A stretch of DNA of 64,000 bases from Cupriavidus respiraculi (GCF_914271545.1 NZ_CAJZAH010000005.1:124001-188000), one strand, 5' to 3'. Positions 15,699-25,403 are shown, counted from the first letter of the stretch. The notes: generated from the sequence alone by a model not told the origin. A program made the numbers and translations.

Positions 15699-17162
15699 AT
15701 GAAATACCAGTCGACCCGCGGCCACCGGATGCCGCAAACCTTCTCCGAGATCCTGCTGGGCGGCCTCGCGCCGGACGGCGGGCTGTATCTGCCCGAGGTC
15801 TACCCCCAGGTCAGCGCCGACGAGCTGGAAGCCTGGCGCGAGCTGTCCTATGCGGATCTCGCTTTCGAGATCCTCTCCAGGTTCTGCGACGATATTCCGG
15901 CGGCCGACCTGCGCGCGCTGACGGGCAAGACCTATACCCCCGAGGTCTACTGCAATGCGCGGCCCGGCGACAATATCGCCGACATCACGCCGCTGCGCCT
16001 GCTGGGCGAGGAGGGCGCGGACGGCGCGGACGGCAAGACCCCGCTGCATCTGCTGGGCCTGTCCAATGGGCCGACGCTGGCCTTCAAGGACATGGCGATG
16101 CAGCTGCTGGGCAACCTGTTCGAGTACGCGCTGACGCGCGCCGGGCAGGAACTGAACATCCTGGGCGCCACTTCGGGCGACACCGGCAGCGCCGCGGAAT
16201 ACGCGATGCGCGGCAAGCGCGGCATCCGCGTGTTCATGCTCAGCCCGCACAACAAGATGAGCGCGTTCCAGACCGCGCAGATGTTCAGCCTGCAGGACGA
16301 GAATATCTTCAACCTGGCCATCGAGGGCGTGTTCGACGACTGCCAGGACATCGTCAAGGCGGTGTCCAACGACCTCGACTACAAGGCGCGCCAGAAGATC
16401 GGCACCGTCAATTCGATCAACTGGGCCCGCGTCGTGGCCCAGGTGGTCTACTACTTCAAGGGCTGGCTGCTGGCGACCAGCGGCCCGGGCCAGAAGGTGT
16501 CGTTCTGCGTGCCGTCGGGCAACTTCGGCAATGTCTGCGCCGGCCATATCGCGCGCATGATGGGTTTGCCCATCGACAAGCTGGTGGTGGCCACCAACGA
16601 GAACGACGTGCTCGACGAGTTCTTCCGCACCGGCGTGTACCGGGTGCGCAAGTCCGCCGAGACCTATCACACGTCCAGCCCGAGCATGGACATCTCGAAG
16701 GCCTCGAACTTCGAGCGCTTCGTGTTCGACCTGCTGGGCCAGGACGCCGGCAAGCTGGCGGCGCTGTTCCGCGACCTCGACACCAACGGCGGCTTCGACC
16801 TGCGCGGCACGCCCGAATTCGAGCGCATCCGCGAGTTCGGCTTCGTCTCGGGTCGCAGCACGCACGCGGACCGCGTGGCCACGATCCGCGACCTGTCCTC
16901 GCGCTATGGCATCACCATCGACACCCACACCGCCGATGGCGTCAAGGTGGCGCGCGAGCATCTGACGCCGGGCGTGCCGATGCTGGTGCTGGAAACCGCG
17001 CTGCCCGCCAAGTTCGCCGACACCATCCGCGAAGCGCTGGGCCGCGAGCCGGAACGGCCGGCGAGCTTCGAGGGCATCGAGGCGCTGCCCCAGCGCTTCC
17101 AGGTGATGGCGGCGGACGCCAGCCTGGTCAAGGCCTATATCGCCGAGCATACCGGCCTGTAA
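15699..17162 (+). CDS. thrC: Threonine synthase
   Basis: A 487-residue PLP enzyme converting O-phosphohomoserine to threonine. It belongs to the longer thrC class, with the N-terminal MKYQSTRGHRMPQTFSEILLGGLAPDGGLYLP, the PLP lysine in GPTLAFKDMAMQLLG and the phosphate-binding glycines in ATSGDTGSAAEYAM. The 27-bp spacing to hom indicates one operon. No leader-peptide attenuator was seen before hom or thrC. Confidence 0.96.
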   Translation: MKYQSTRGHRMPQTFSEILLGGLAPDGGLYLPEVYPQVSADELEAWRELSYADLAFEILSRFCDDIPAADLRALTGKTYTPEVYCNARPGDNIADITPLRLLGEEGADGADGKTPLHLLGLSNGPTLAFKDMAMQLLGNLFEYALTRAGQELNILGATSGDTGSAAEYAMRGKRGIRVFMLSPHNKMSAFQTAQMFSLQDENIFNLAIEGVFDDCQDIVKAVSNDLDYKARQKIGTVNSINWARVVAQVVYYFKGWLLATSGPGQKVSFCVPSGNFGNVCAGHIARMMGLPIDKLVVATNENDVLDEFFRTGVYRVRKSAETYHTSSPSMDISKASNFERFVFDLLGQDAGKLAALFRDLDTNGGFDLRGTPEFERIREFGFVSGRSTHADRVATIRDLSSRYGITIDTHTADGVKVAREHLTPGVPMLVLETALPAKFADTIREALGREPERPASFEGIEALPQRFQVMAADASLVKAYIAEHTGL

Positions 17163-17328
17163 GGCGCCCCCGGCGCTCCGGCCGACCCGGCGGGGCGCCA
17201 AGCCATTACAATCGGACCGGGCGGCGTGCCTTGCGCCGCCGGTGCTTTCCATCACGGCCGCCATCGCCGCCGCGGTCCCGCGCCGCGCGGTGCGCCGCCG
17301 CGGCCCTGCCAAGACGAGTCCAGCCACC

Positions 17329-18555
17329 ATGCAAAACCGCCCCCCCATGCTGACCATGGCCCAGGCCCTCGACGCGCTGCTGGCCGGCGCGCGCCCCCTG
17401 GCCGATACCGAGACCATCGATACGCTGCAGGCCAACGGCCGGGTACTCGCCGCGGACGTGCGCAGCGGGCTCGACGTGCCGCCGGCGGACAACACCTCGA
17501 TGGACGGCTATGCGGTGCGCACCGCCGATATTCCGATGCCCGGCGCGCGGCTGCGCGTGGCGCAGCGGATCCCGGCCGGGCATGTCGGCGTGGCGTTGGA
17601 GCCCGGCACCGCCGCGCGCATCTTCACCGGCGGCCTGATTCCGCCGGGGGCGGACGCGGTGGTGATGCAGGAACAGTGCGTGGTGGAGGACGACCATGTC
17701 GTCGTCAATCACGCGCCAGGTCCCGGCGAATGGATCCGGCGCGCGGGCGAGGACATCATGGCCGGCAACGTCATCCTGCCGGCCGGCACGCGGCTCACGC
17801 CGCAGGCGCTGGGGCTGGCGGCCTCGGTGGGGCAGGCCAGCGTCGAGGTGGTCCGCCGGGTCAGGGTGGCCGTGTTCTTCACCGGCGACGAACTGGCGAT
17901 GCCGGGCGAGCCGCTCAAGCCCGGCGCCATCTACAACTCCAACCGCTTCACGCTGCGCGGCCTGCTGGAGAACCTGGGCTGCGAGATCGACGACCTCGGC
18001 ATCGTGCCCGACACGCTGGACGCCACGCGCGACGCGCTGCGCCGCGCCGCGCGCGGCCACGACCTGATCATCACGTCGGGCGGCGTCTCGGTGGGCGAGG
18101 AAGACCATATCAAGCCGGCCGTCGAAGCCGAAGGCCGCCTGGACCTGTGGCAGATCGCCATCAAGCCGGGCAAGCCGCTCGCCTTCGGCCAGGTCCGGCG
18201 CGAGGACGGCGGGTTTGCCGCCTTCCTCGGGCTGCCGGGCAATCCGGTGTCCAGCTTCGTGACCTTCCTGCTGTTCGTGCGGCCCTTCATCCTGCGGCTG
18301 CAGGGCGTGGAGCACGTCGCCCCGATGCGCATTCCGCTGCGGGCGGATTTCGACCAGAAGAAGCCGGACCGCCGCAACGAATTTCTGCGCGCGCGCATCA
18401 ACCACAAGGGTGGGCTGGACCTGTTCCCCAACCAGAGCTCGGGGGTGCTGACGTCCACCATCTGGGGCGACGGCCTGATCGACAACCCGCCGGACGTGCA
18501 GATCCGGCAGGGCGACACGGTGCAGTTCATCCCGTTCGCCGCGCTGCTGGGCTAG
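17329..18555 (+). CDS. moeA: Molybdopterin molybdenumtransferase MoeA
   Basis: A 408-residue enzyme inserting molybdate into adenylylated molybdopterin. Motifs are PPADNTSMDGYAVRT (about 55-69), IFTGGLIPPGADAVV, FFTGDELAMPGEPL and the MPT-binding TSGGVSVGEEDH; the LGLPGNPVSSFVTF stretch is also typical. The ATG at 17329 is chosen over an in-frame 17242 start; an ATG at 17347 is an alternative. A TACAAT -10-like element lies at 17207-17212. It heads the moeA-moaD-moaE-crcB group. Confidence 0.95.
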   Translation: MQNRPPMLTMAQALDALLAGARPLADTETIDTLQANGRVLAADVRSGLDVPPADNTSMDGYAVRTADIPMPGARLRVAQRIPAGHVGVALEPGTAARIFTGGLIPPGADAVVMQEQCVVEDDHVVVNHAPGPGEWIRRAGEDIMAGNVILPAGTRLTPQALGLAASVGQASVEVVRRVRVAVFFTGDELAMPGEPLKPGAIYNSNRFTLRGLLENLGCEIDDLGIVPDTLDATRDALRRAARGHDLIITSGGVSVGEEDHIKPAVEAEGRLDLWQIAIKPGKPLAFGQVRREDGGFAAFLGLPGNPVSSFVTFLLFVRPFILRLQGVEHVAPMRIPLRADFDQKKPDRRNEFLRARINHKGGLDLFPNQSSGVLTSTIWGDGLIDNPPDVQIRQGDTVQFIPFAALLG

Positions 18556-18563
18556 GAGCGACG

Positions 18564-18821
18564 ATGAAGATCGAATTGCGGTTCTTCGCCAGCGTGCGCG
18601 AGCAGCTCGGCGTGGGCCAGGAAAGCGCCGACGTGCCGGCCACGGTGACCACCGTGGGCGAGCTGCGGCAATGGCTGCGCCAGCGCGGCGGCGCCTGGGA
18701 GCAGGCGCTGGCCGAGGGGCGGGCGCTGCGCATGGCGGTGGACCACGCGGTGGCGCGGGCCGATACCGCGGTGGCCGAGGGCTGCGAGGTGGCCTTCTTC
18801 CCGCCGGTGACCGGAGGCTGA
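18564..18821 (+). CDS. moaD: Molybdopterin synthase small subunit MoaD
   Basis: An 85-residue ubiquitin-fold sulfur carrier. It begins MKIELRFFASVREQLG and ends in the essential Gly-Gly (PPVTGG), which is adenylated and thiocarboxylated before delivering sulfur to cyclic pyranopterin. GGAG precedes the ATG by 5-6 nt. It sits 8 bp after moeA and 1 bp before moaE, so translation is probably coupled. Confidence 0.95.
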   Translation: MKIELRFFASVREQLGVGQESADVPATVTTVGELRQWLRQRGGAWEQALAEGRALRMAVDHAVARADTAVAEGCEVAFFPPVTGG

Positions 18822-18822
18822 C

Positions 18823-19341
18823 ATGAGCGTGCGCGTGCAGCAGGAGGACTTCGACCTCGGCGCCGAGGTCGCGGCCCTGCGGGCCGGCCGTCCCGGCATC
18901 GGCGCGGTGGCCAGCTTTATCGGCACGGTGCGCGATGTCAGCGATGGCAGCGAAGTCCGGGCGATGGAACTGGAGCACTATCCCGGCATGACCGAGAAGG
19001 CGCTCGAGCAGATCGAACACGCGGCCCGCGCGCGTTGGGCGCTGGAGGGCGTGACCATCGTCCACCGCGTCGGCGCCTTGCTGCCGCAGGACCAGATCGT
19101 GCTGGTGGCGGTGGCATCGGCCCATCGCGGCAACGCCTTCGCGGCGTGCGAATTCATCATGGACTACCTGAAGTCCGAAGCCCCGTTCTGGAAGAAGGAA
19201 GAGACGCCGCACGGCGCGCGCTGGGTCGATGCCCGCGTCACCGACGAATCGGCGCTGGCGCGCTGGGGCGTGCGCTCGCTGAACGCCAGCGGCGAGGACG
19301 GCGCGTCCCCCGCGGCGGCCACGGCGGAGCCGCGCGGCTGA
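18823..19341 (+). CDS. moaE: Molybdopterin synthase large subunit MoaE
   Basis: A 172-residue catalytic subunit that with MoaD converts cyclic pyranopterin monophosphate to molybdopterin. The catalytic lysines fall at Lys117 and Lys124 (YLKSEAPFWKKE), matching E. coli 119/126. Also present are GAVASFIGTVRD and LEHYPGMTEKAL. The last 25 residues are an Ala-rich extension. Its TGA overlaps the crcB start codon by one base. Confidence 0.95.
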   Translation: MSVRVQQEDFDLGAEVAALRAGRPGIGAVASFIGTVRDVSDGSEVRAMELEHYPGMTEKALEQIEHAARARWALEGVTIVHRVGALLPQDQIVLVAVASAHRGNAFAACEFIMDYLKSEAPFWKKEETPHGARWVDARVTDESALARWGVRSLNASGEDGASPAAATAEPRG

Positions 19342-19721
19342 TGGGCCCCCTGGGCTTTGTCGCGGTTGGCGTCGGCGCGGCCGTCGGTGCCTGGCTGCGC
19401 TGGGGCTTCTCCGTGCTGTGGAATGCGCTGAACCCGGCCCTGCCTTACGGCACGCTGGCCGCCAACCTCGTGGGCGGCTATCTGGTCGGCGTGGCCGTGG
19501 GGTTCTTCGGCAGCCATCCCCAGTTGTCGCCCGAATGGCGCTTGCTCGTCGTCACCGGCTTTCTCGGCGGGCTGACGACATTTTCCACGTTCTCGAGCGA
19601 GGTCGTCGCCAACCTGATGGCGGCCGACTATGGCTGGGCCGCGGCCCACCTGCTGCTGCATCTCGGCGGCTCGCTGGCGCTGACCGCGCTGGGTCTGTGG
19701 TCGTGGCGCCTGCTGTCCTGA
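19341..19721 (+). CDS. crcB: Fluoride ion channel Fluc/CrcB
   Basis: A 126-residue inner-membrane protein with four hydrophobic segments that exports fluoride as a dual-topology dimer. The conserved GAWLRWG, the Asn in TLAANLVGGYLVG and the phenylalanine box GGLTTFSTFSSEV are present. The ATG overlaps the moaE stop (TGATG), so the gene is translationally coupled to molybdenum cofactor genes. No fluoride riboswitch is possible at this position because the upstream DNA is moaE coding sequence. Confidence 0.93.
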   Translation: MGPLGFVAVGVGAAVGAWLRWGFSVLWNALNPALPYGTLAANLVGGYLVGVAVGFFGSHPQLSPEWRLLVVTGFLGGLTTFSTFSSEVVANLMAADYGWAAAHLLLHLGGSLALTALGLWSWRLLS

Positions 19722-19985
19722 CGCCCCGGCCCAAAGCGATGCCGGCGCCCTGATCGCCGCGTCTCGGCTACCCCCGTATTTCACGCTCTCAAAACCCGCT
19801 TCGCTGACTCGGCACGCCTCGCGATGGCGTCCGCCGCCGTGTCCCTCGTTTTCGGCCTGCAGGTCACGTAATCGTCGCCTATTGTTCTTCGTGAGCGCGG
19901 CACGCCACCCGGCGGCGCGGCGACGGACACATAAGCCAGGGCTTGCCGGCCGATGCGGCCGCCCGCCCGCAAAGGAGACAGACGG

Positions 19986-22187
19986 ATGCGGCGCAATCAG
20001 GCAGAGAAGGCGACAGGGGCATGGGCGCGCAGGGCGGCCCGCGGCGGCGCGGCGGCGGCGGTGTTGCTGCTGGCCGCCTGCGGCTCGGGAAATGACGATG
20101 GGGACCATGGGAGTGGCGGCGGGGGCGGCGGAGGCGGGGGCACCGGCGGCGGCCAGGCCAACGCCAAGCCGGCCTATATCGGCGAGGTCCGGGTCCAGAC
20201 CTACGACGGGGTCGCCGACGACCTGCTGACCGCCGGCCTGGGCAAGGACGGTCTCGCGTCGGCCACGCCGCCGCTACCGGCCGATCCGGCCGCACCGACC
20301 GCGGCGGAGCTGCGCCGCTATGCGATCCATTCGAACTATCGCGCCCTGGTCGACACCTCGGCCAACGGCGGCTACGGCTCGCTCTACGGGCCCAATGTGG
20401 ACGCCCGGGGCAATATCACCGGCGGGCAGGGCAAGGTCGCCGGGGTCGAGTACCTGGCTTACTCGGACGATGGCACCGGCCGGCAGAACGTGACCATGAT
20501 GGTCCAGATCCCGTCCACCTTCGATCCGGCCCGTGCCTGCCTGATCACCGCGACGTCGTCGGGCTCGCGCGGCGTGTACGGCGGCATCTCGACCGGCGAA
20601 TGGGGCCTGAAGCGGGGCTGCGCCGTGGCCTATACCGACAAGGGCACGGGCGGCGCGCCGCATGACCTGGAAACCGACACCGTGCCCCTGATCGACGGCA
20701 CGCGCGCCAACCGGCAGGCCGCCGGCGCGGCCGCCCAGTTCGTGGCGCCGCCGGGCGACACCACGCTCGCGGACTTCAACGCCGCGGCCCCGCACCGCCT
20801 GGCCTTCAAGCATGCCCACTCGCAGCGCAATCCCGAGAAGGACTGGGGTCTGTTCACGCTGCAATCCGTGGAGTTCGCCATCTGGGCCATCAACGACCGC
20901 TACGGCGCGCAGGCCGCGGACGGCACGCGGCAGCGCACGTTGGACAAGGACCGGATCATGGTCATTGCCTCGAGCATCTCCAACGGCGGAGGGGCCGCGG
21001 TGGCCGCGGCCGAGCAGGACGGCGACGGGCTGATCGACGGGGTGGCGGTCACCGAGCCCAACCTGAACCTGCCGTCCAACACCGGCGTCACGGTGCAGCG
21101 CGGCGGCGCCGCGGTCAGCCGCTCCGGCCGCACGCTGTTCGACTACACCTCGCTCGCCAACATGCTTCAGTTGTGCGCTTCGCGCGATCCGGCCCATGCC
21201 GACGCGGCCGGGCTGGGCTTCTATACGCTGCTGGGGCTCGATGCGGCCGCCGAAGGGCGCTGCCGCGCGCTGGCCGAGGCGGGCATCGTGACCGGCGGCA
21301 ATCTCGGCCAATGGGCCGCCAGCGCGCTGCAGCAGCTGCGCGCCTACGGCTGGGAGGCGGAGTCCGATGCGCTGCACGCGTCGATGGCGGTGTTCGAGGT
21401 GTCCAATGCCATCGCCGTGACCTATGCCAACGCGCTGTCGCGCGCCAGCGTGACGGAGCGGCTGTGCGGCTTCAGTTTCGCGGCGACCGGCACGGCCCTG
21501 GGCCCCGTGACCATGCCGGCGGCGCCGCTGGCGACGATGTTCTCGACGGGCAACGGCATTCCGCCCAACTCCGGCGTGCAGCTGGTCAACGACCTGGACC
21601 CGCGCGGCCCGCGCCGCGACGTGCTGTCGCGCTCGCCGCAACTGGCCTATGACGACGCCAACCTGGCCGGCGCGCGGTGCCTGCGCGAGCTGCTGACCGG
21701 GGGCACGCCGGCGGGTGTGCGGCTGCGGACGGGCGAGGCCGAGACGCTGCGCTCGGGCAACCTGCGCGGCAAGCCGGCCCTGATCGTGCATGGGCGCAGC
21801 GATGCGCTGCTGCCGGTCAACCATACCTCGCGGCCCTATCTCGGCTACAACCGCCTGAAGGAGGGCGCCGCCAGCCGCCTGTCGTACGTCGAAGTCACCA
21901 ATGCCCAGCATTTCGACGGCTTCATCGGCGTGGTGCCCGGCTATGACAACCGGTACATTCCGCTGCACCTGTACCTGAACCGGGCACTCGACGCCATGTT
22001 CGACCACCTGGGCGGGGGGGCGCCGCTGCCGCCCTCGCAGGTGGTGCGCACGGTCCCGCGCGGCGGCACGTTGAACGCGCCCGCGCCGGCGATCCTGCCC
22101 GCCAACGTGCCGCCCATCGCCGCCAGCCCGGCCGCGGGCGACCGCATCGTGGTGGAAGCGGACGGTATCGTGCGGGTTCCCGACTGA
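19986..22187 (+). CDS. D-(-)-3-hydroxybutyrate oligomer hydrolase, lipoprotein-type signal
   Basis: A 733-residue hydrolase of the family that cleaves soluble 3-hydroxybutyrate oligomers to monomers during polyhydroxybutyrate use. The N-terminus has a basic region, a hydrophobic core and a lipobox-like LLLAAC, followed by an uninterrupted run of nine Gly and a second Gly stretch as a flexible linker. The likely nucleophile is the Ser in SSISNGGGA; a late His lies in NAQHFDGF. Strong AAAGGAGA precedes the ATG at 19986. It stands alone, with 264 bp upstream and its own likely promoter. The location (surface or periplasm) is inferred from the signal. Confidence 0.88.
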   Translation: MRRNQAEKATGAWARRAARGGAAAAVLLLAACGSGNDDGDHGSGGGGGGGGGTGGGQANAKPAYIGEVRVQTYDGVADDLLTAGLGKDGLASATPPLPADPAAPTAAELRRYAIHSNYRALVDTSANGGYGSLYGPNVDARGNITGGQGKVAGVEYLAYSDDGTGRQNVTMMVQIPSTFDPARACLITATSSGSRGVYGGISTGEWGLKRGCAVAYTDKGTGGAPHDLETDTVPLIDGTRANRQAAGAAAQFVAPPGDTTLADFNAAAPHRLAFKHAHSQRNPEKDWGLFTLQSVEFAIWAINDRYGAQAADGTRQRTLDKDRIMVIASSISNGGGAAVAAAEQDGDGLIDGVAVTEPNLNLPSNTGVTVQRGGAAVSRSGRTLFDYTSLANMLQLCASRDPAHADAAGLGFYTLLGLDAAAEGRCRALAEAGIVTGGNLGQWAASALQQLRAYGWEAESDALHASMAVFEVSNAIAVTYANALSRASVTERLCGFSFAATGTALGPVTMPAAPLATMFSTGNGIPPNSGVQLVNDLDPRGPRRDVLSRSPQLAYDDANLAGARCLRELLTGGTPAGVRLRTGEAETLRSGNLRGKPALIVHGRSDALLPVNHTSRPYLGYNRLKEGAASRLSYVEVTNAQHFDGFIGVVPGYDNRYIPLHLYLNRALDAMFDHLGGGAPLPPSQVVRTVPRGGTLNAPAPAILPANVPPIAASPAAGDRIVVEADGIVRVPD

Positions 22188-22259
22188 GGCGCGCTGGCAG
22201 GCGCGCGGCCCGGCGCGGCGCACCGGGCCGCGCCGGGCCCCGATCCCCGGCCCTGCCGC

Positions 22260-22287
22260 CTTGAAATGTCAGCCCGAAGCCTTATCT
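22260..22287 (+). promoter_or_regulatory. Heat-shock (sigma32) promoter of clpB
   Basis: CTTGAAA (22260-22266), a perfect sigma32 -35, is followed after 13 bp by CCTTATCT (22280-22287), close to the consensus CCCCATNT. The predicted start leaves a leader of about 80 nt to the clpB ATG. Heat-shock control of clpB is the rule in proteobacteria. Confidence 0.85.
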
Positions 22288-22375
22288 TTCGGGAAGACAT
22301 CCAGTGCCCTGGTCGAGAGAGCGCCCCCGCGGCCGCTCCCGCATCGGGACACGCATTCGAGAGAGAGAGAATCCC

Positions 22376-24964
22376 ATGCGTCTAGACAAACTGACGACCC
22401 GTTTCCAGGAAGCGCTGGCCGATGCCCAGACCCTGGCGATCGGTCACGACAACCAGTACATCGAACCCCAACACGTCGTGCGCGCGCTGCTGGCGCAGAA
22501 CGACGGCTCCGCGCGCGCGCTGCTGTCCCGCGCCGGCGTCAACATCAACGGGCTCACGGCCGCGCTCGATGCGGCGATCGACCGCCTGCCGCAGGTGCAG
22601 GGCAACAGCGAGGTGCAGGTGGGCCGCGATCTCGCCGCCCTGTTCAATGCCACCGAGAAGGAAGCGATCAAGCGCGGCGACCAGTTCATCGCCAGCGAGC
22701 TGTTCCTGCTGGCCGTGTCCGACGACAAGAACGAGACCGGCCGCATCGCCCGCGAGAACGGCATGTCGCGCAAGTCGCTGGAGGCCGCCATCGAGGCGGT
22801 GCGCGGCGGCGATGCCGTCAACAGCGCGGACGCCGAATCGCAGCGCGAGGCCCTGAAGAAGTACACCATCGACCTGACCGAGCGCGCCCGCATCGGCAAG
22901 CTCGATCCGGTGATCGGCCGCGACGACGAGATCCGCCGCGCGATCCAGATCCTGCAGCGCCGCACCAAGAACAACCCCGTGCTGATCGGCGAGCCCGGCG
23001 TGGGCAAGACCGCCATCGTCGAAGGGCTGGCCCAGCGCATCGTCAACGGCGAGGTGCCGGAGAGCCTGAAGAACAAGCGCGTGCTGGTGCTCGACATGGC
23101 GGGCCTGCTGGCCGGCGCCAAGTACCGCGGCGAGTTCGAGGAGCGGCTCAAGGCCGTGCTGTCGGATGTCGCCAAGGACGAGGGCCAGACCATCGTCTTC
23201 ATCGACGAGATCCACACCATGGTCGGCGCCGGCAAGGCCGAGGGCGCCATCGACGCGGGCAACATGCTCAAGCCCGCGCTGGCACGCGGCGAGCTGCACT
23301 GCATCGGCGCGACCACCCTGGACGAGTACCGCAAGTACATCGAGAAGGACGCCGCGCTGGAGCGCCGCTTCCAGAAGGTGCTGGTGGACGAGCCCTCGGT
23401 GGAGGCGACCATCGCCATCCTGCGCGGCTTGCAGGAGAAGTACGAACTGCACCACGGCGTGGAGATCACCGACCCGGCCATCGTCGCCGCGGCGGAGCTG
23501 TCGCACCGCTATATCACCGACCGCTTCCTGCCGGACAAGGCCATCGACCTGATCGACGAGGCCGCCGCGCGCATCAAGATGGAAATCGACTCCAAGCCGG
23601 AGTCGATGGACAAGCTCGAGCGCCGCACCATCCAGCTCAAGATCGAACGCGAGGCGGTCAAGAAGGAAACCGACGAGGCGTCGCGCAAGCGGCTGGAGCT
23701 GATCGAGCAGGAAATCACCCGGCTCGAGAAGGAATACGCCGACCTGGACGAGATCTGGAAGGCCGAGAAGGGCGCGGCCCAGGGCGCCGCCACGCTGAAG
23801 GAAGAGATCGACAAGATCAAGCTGGAGATCGCGCGCCTGCAACGCGAGGGCAAGCTCGACAAGGTGGCGGAGCTGCAGTACGGCAAGCTGCCGAACCTGG
23901 AGGGCAAGCTCAAGGCCGCGACGGATGCGGAGACCGCCGAGCAGAAGCAGCCCAACAAGCTGCTGCGCACGCAGGTGGGCGCCGAGGAAATCGCCGAGGT
24001 GGTCAGCCGCGCGACCGGCATCCCGGTCTCGAAGATGATGCAGGGCGAGCGCGAGAAGCTGATCCAGATGGAGGACTATCTGCATCGCCGCGTGGTGGGC
24101 CAGGACGAGGCCGTGCGGCTGGTGTCCGACGCCATCCGCCGCTCCCGCGCGGGTCTCGCGGACGAGAACCGGCCCTATGGCTCGTTCCTGTTCCTCGGGC
24201 CGACCGGCGTGGGCAAGACCGAGCTGTGCAAGGCGCTGGCCGAGTTCCTGTTCGACTCGCAGGACCACCTGATCCGCATCGACATGAGCGAATTCATGGA
24301 GAAGCACAGCGTGTCGCGCCTGATCGGCGCGCCGCCGGGATACGTGGGCTACGAGGAGGGCGGCTACCTGACCGAGGCGGTGCGGCGCAAGCCGTATAGC
24401 GTGGTGCTGCTCGACGAGGTCGAGAAGGCCCACCCCGATGTGTTCAACGTGCTGCTGCAGGTGCTGGACGACGGCCGCCTGACCGATGGCCAGGGCCGTA
24501 CCGTGGACTTCAAGAACACGGTGATCGTAATGACGTCGAACCTCGGTTCGCACATCATCCAGTCCATGTCCGGCGAGCCGCACGAGGCCGTGAAGGGTGC
24601 CGTGTGGCAGGAGGTGAAGACGCATTTCCGGCCCGAGTTCCTGAACCGGATCGACGAGGTGGTGGTGTTCCACGCGCTCGACCAGAAGCATATCGAGTCG
24701 ATCGCCCGCATCCAGCTGCAGCGGCTGCAGGCACGGCTGGCGCGCATGGACATGACGCTGGAGGTCAGCGAAGCGGCGCTCGAGCGCATCGCCAGCGCGG
24801 GCTACGACCCGGTGTTCGGCGCGCGGCCGCTCAAGCGCGCCATCCAGCAGAACATCGAGAATCCGGTGGCGCGCGCCATCCTCGAAGGCCGCTTCGCCGC
24901 GAAGGACGTGGTGCCGGTGGATTACCGGAACGGGGAGTTCGCGTTCGGGGAGGCCGCGCAGTAA
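22376..24964 (+). CDS. clpB: ATP-dependent disaggregase ClpB
   Basis: An 862-residue Hsp100 chaperone that with DnaK rescues aggregated proteins. Domains in order: Clp N-domain repeats (1-150), AAA1 with Walker A GEPGVGKT (205-212) and VFIDEIHT, coiled-coil middle domain (about 400-540, with [19 protein letters not shown]), AAA2 with GPTGVGKT (about 610) and [11 protein letters not shown], and the C-terminal D2 small domain. Length equals the family norm. The ATG at 22376 follows a GAGAGAGA purine stretch. An internal GTG/ATG for the shorter ClpB form was not examined in depth. Confidence 0.97.
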   Translation: MRLDKLTTRFQEALADAQTLAIGHDNQYIEPQHVVRALLAQNDGSARALLSRAGVNINGLTAALDAAIDRLPQVQGNSEVQVGRDLAALFNATEKEAIKRGDQFIASELFLLAVSDDKNETGRIARENGMSRKSLEAAIEAVRGGDAVNSADAESQREALKKYTIDLTERARIGKLDPVIGRDDEIRRAIQILQRRTKNNPVLIGEPGVGKTAIVEGLAQRIVNGEVPESLKNKRVLVLDMAGLLAGAKYRGEFEERLKAVLSDVAKDEGQTIVFIDEIHTMVGAGKAEGAIDAGNMLKPALARGELHCIGATTLDEYRKYIEKDAALERRFQKVLVDEPSVEATIAILRGLQEKYELHHGVEITDPAIVAAAELSHRYITDRFLPDKAIDLIDEAAARIKMEIDSKPESMDKLERRTIQLKIEREAVKKETDEASRKRLELIEQEITRLEKEYADLDEIWKAEKGAAQGAATLKEEIDKIKLEIARLQREGKLDKVAELQYGKLPNLEGKLKAATDAETAEQKQPNKLLRTQVGAEEIAEVVSRATGIPVSKMMQGEREKLIQMEDYLHRRVVGQDEAVRLVSDAIRRSRAGLADENRPYGSFLFLGPTGVGKTELCKALAEFLFDSQDHLIRIDMSEFMEKHSVSRLIGAPPGYVGYEEGGYLTEAVRRKPYSVVLLDEVEKAHPDVFNVLLQVLDDGRLTDGQGRTVDFKNTVIVMTSNLGSHIIQSMSGEPHEAVKGAVWQEVKTHFRPEFLNRIDEVVVFHALDQKHIESIARIQLQRLQARLARMDMTLEVSEAALERIASAGYDPVFGARPLKRAIQQNIENPVARAILEGRFAAKDVVPVDYRNGEFAFGEAAQ

Positions 24965-25066
24965 GGCCGGGGGGACGGTGACGGCCGGGCCGCCGCGATG
25001 GGGTCCAAGCGCCGGGCCGCCGGCTCGGTCGTCGCGACGCAGGCAACGGCACCAATACGCCCCGCC

Positions 25067-25108
25067 TTGACGCAAGTCAAAACGAACCGGCGCCCCACGC
25101 CCTAACAT
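25067..25108 (+). promoter_or_regulatory. FNR/Anr-type box with -10 element
   Basis: TTGAC-GCAA-GTCAA (25067-25080) is a perfect inverted repeat of the CRP/FNR-family type (FNR consensus TTGAT-N4-ATCAA). A -10-like TAACAT lies at 25103-25108, predicting a start near 25115. The palindrome centre is then at -41.5, the exact position of class II FNR activation. Confidence 0.6.
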
Positions 25109-25114
25109 GACCCT

Positions 25115-25208
25115 GTCATGGAGATGCGGGGGCGCTCTCCATGGCGTCTACCCGTTTCCAGCCAGGAAACTTGGCCCGCGGCATTTCTGATGCCGCGGGC
25201 TTTTTCTT
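25115..25208 (+). ncRNA. Candidate FNR-controlled small RNA
   Basis: About 95 nt with three hairpins: CATGGAGA/TCTCCATG (25117-25124, 25136-25143) with an 11-nt G-rich loop; GTTTCC/GGAAAC (25154-25170); and a Rho-independent terminator GCCCGCGGCA/TGCCGCGGGC (25174-25200) followed by TTTTTCTTTT. The single-stranded segment between the first two hairpins (around 25144-25153) could be a pairing seed. It lies 150 bp after the clpB stop and about 190 bp before the sulfate-binding protein gene. It could alternatively be only a distal clpB terminator, but that would not explain the promoter-like element in front. Confidence 0.55.
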
Positions 25209-25264
25209 TTGTGGGTGCCCATCCGAGGGGCCCACCGCGACTGCCGTCCCCGGATATGCCGATA

Positions 25265-25288
25265 TTTCCGCAAGTTCTTATGCGGAAA
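25265..25288 (+). promoter_or_regulatory. Inverted repeat upstream of the sulfate-binding protein gene
   Basis: TTTCCGCA (25265-25272) and TGCGGAAA (25281-25288) form a perfect 8-bp inverted repeat spaced by an AT-rich 8 nt. It lies about 110-140 bp before the gene, in the zone expected for an activator. CysB encoded at the end of the cluster is the obvious candidate, but CysB sites have weak consensus, so this is a guess. It could also act as an RNA hairpin. Confidence 0.35.
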
Positions 25289-25403
25289 ACGGGCATGGAT
25301 GGGCAAAACCATTCGTTCCGTTTGGATACGCGCATCGATAGCCTTCGATGACGGCGCAATTCACAAGCGCCATTTCGACGATATTCCGACGGGAGCAATG
25401 ACG

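Noticed and set aside
14343-17495. A 1050-codon open frame on the minus strand, antisense to hom and thrC
   Set aside because: It is a by-product of high GC at third codon positions. Its translation is rich in His, Arg, Gln and Asp with no domain, and the plus-strand genes are certain.
19250-19340. Possible fluoride riboswitch before crcB
   Set aside because: The upstream DNA is coding sequence of moaE, and no riboswitch core was seen.
20100-20160. Frameshift in the 3HB-oligomer hydrolase at the G-rich tract
   Set aside because: The frame continues intact through the polyglycine linker into the conserved catalytic domain, so the tract is a linker and not an error.
22382-25108. A 908-codon minus-strand open frame across clpB
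   Set aside because: Same composition artefact opposite a certain gene; it also crosses the region of the candidate small RNA only because stop codons are rare.
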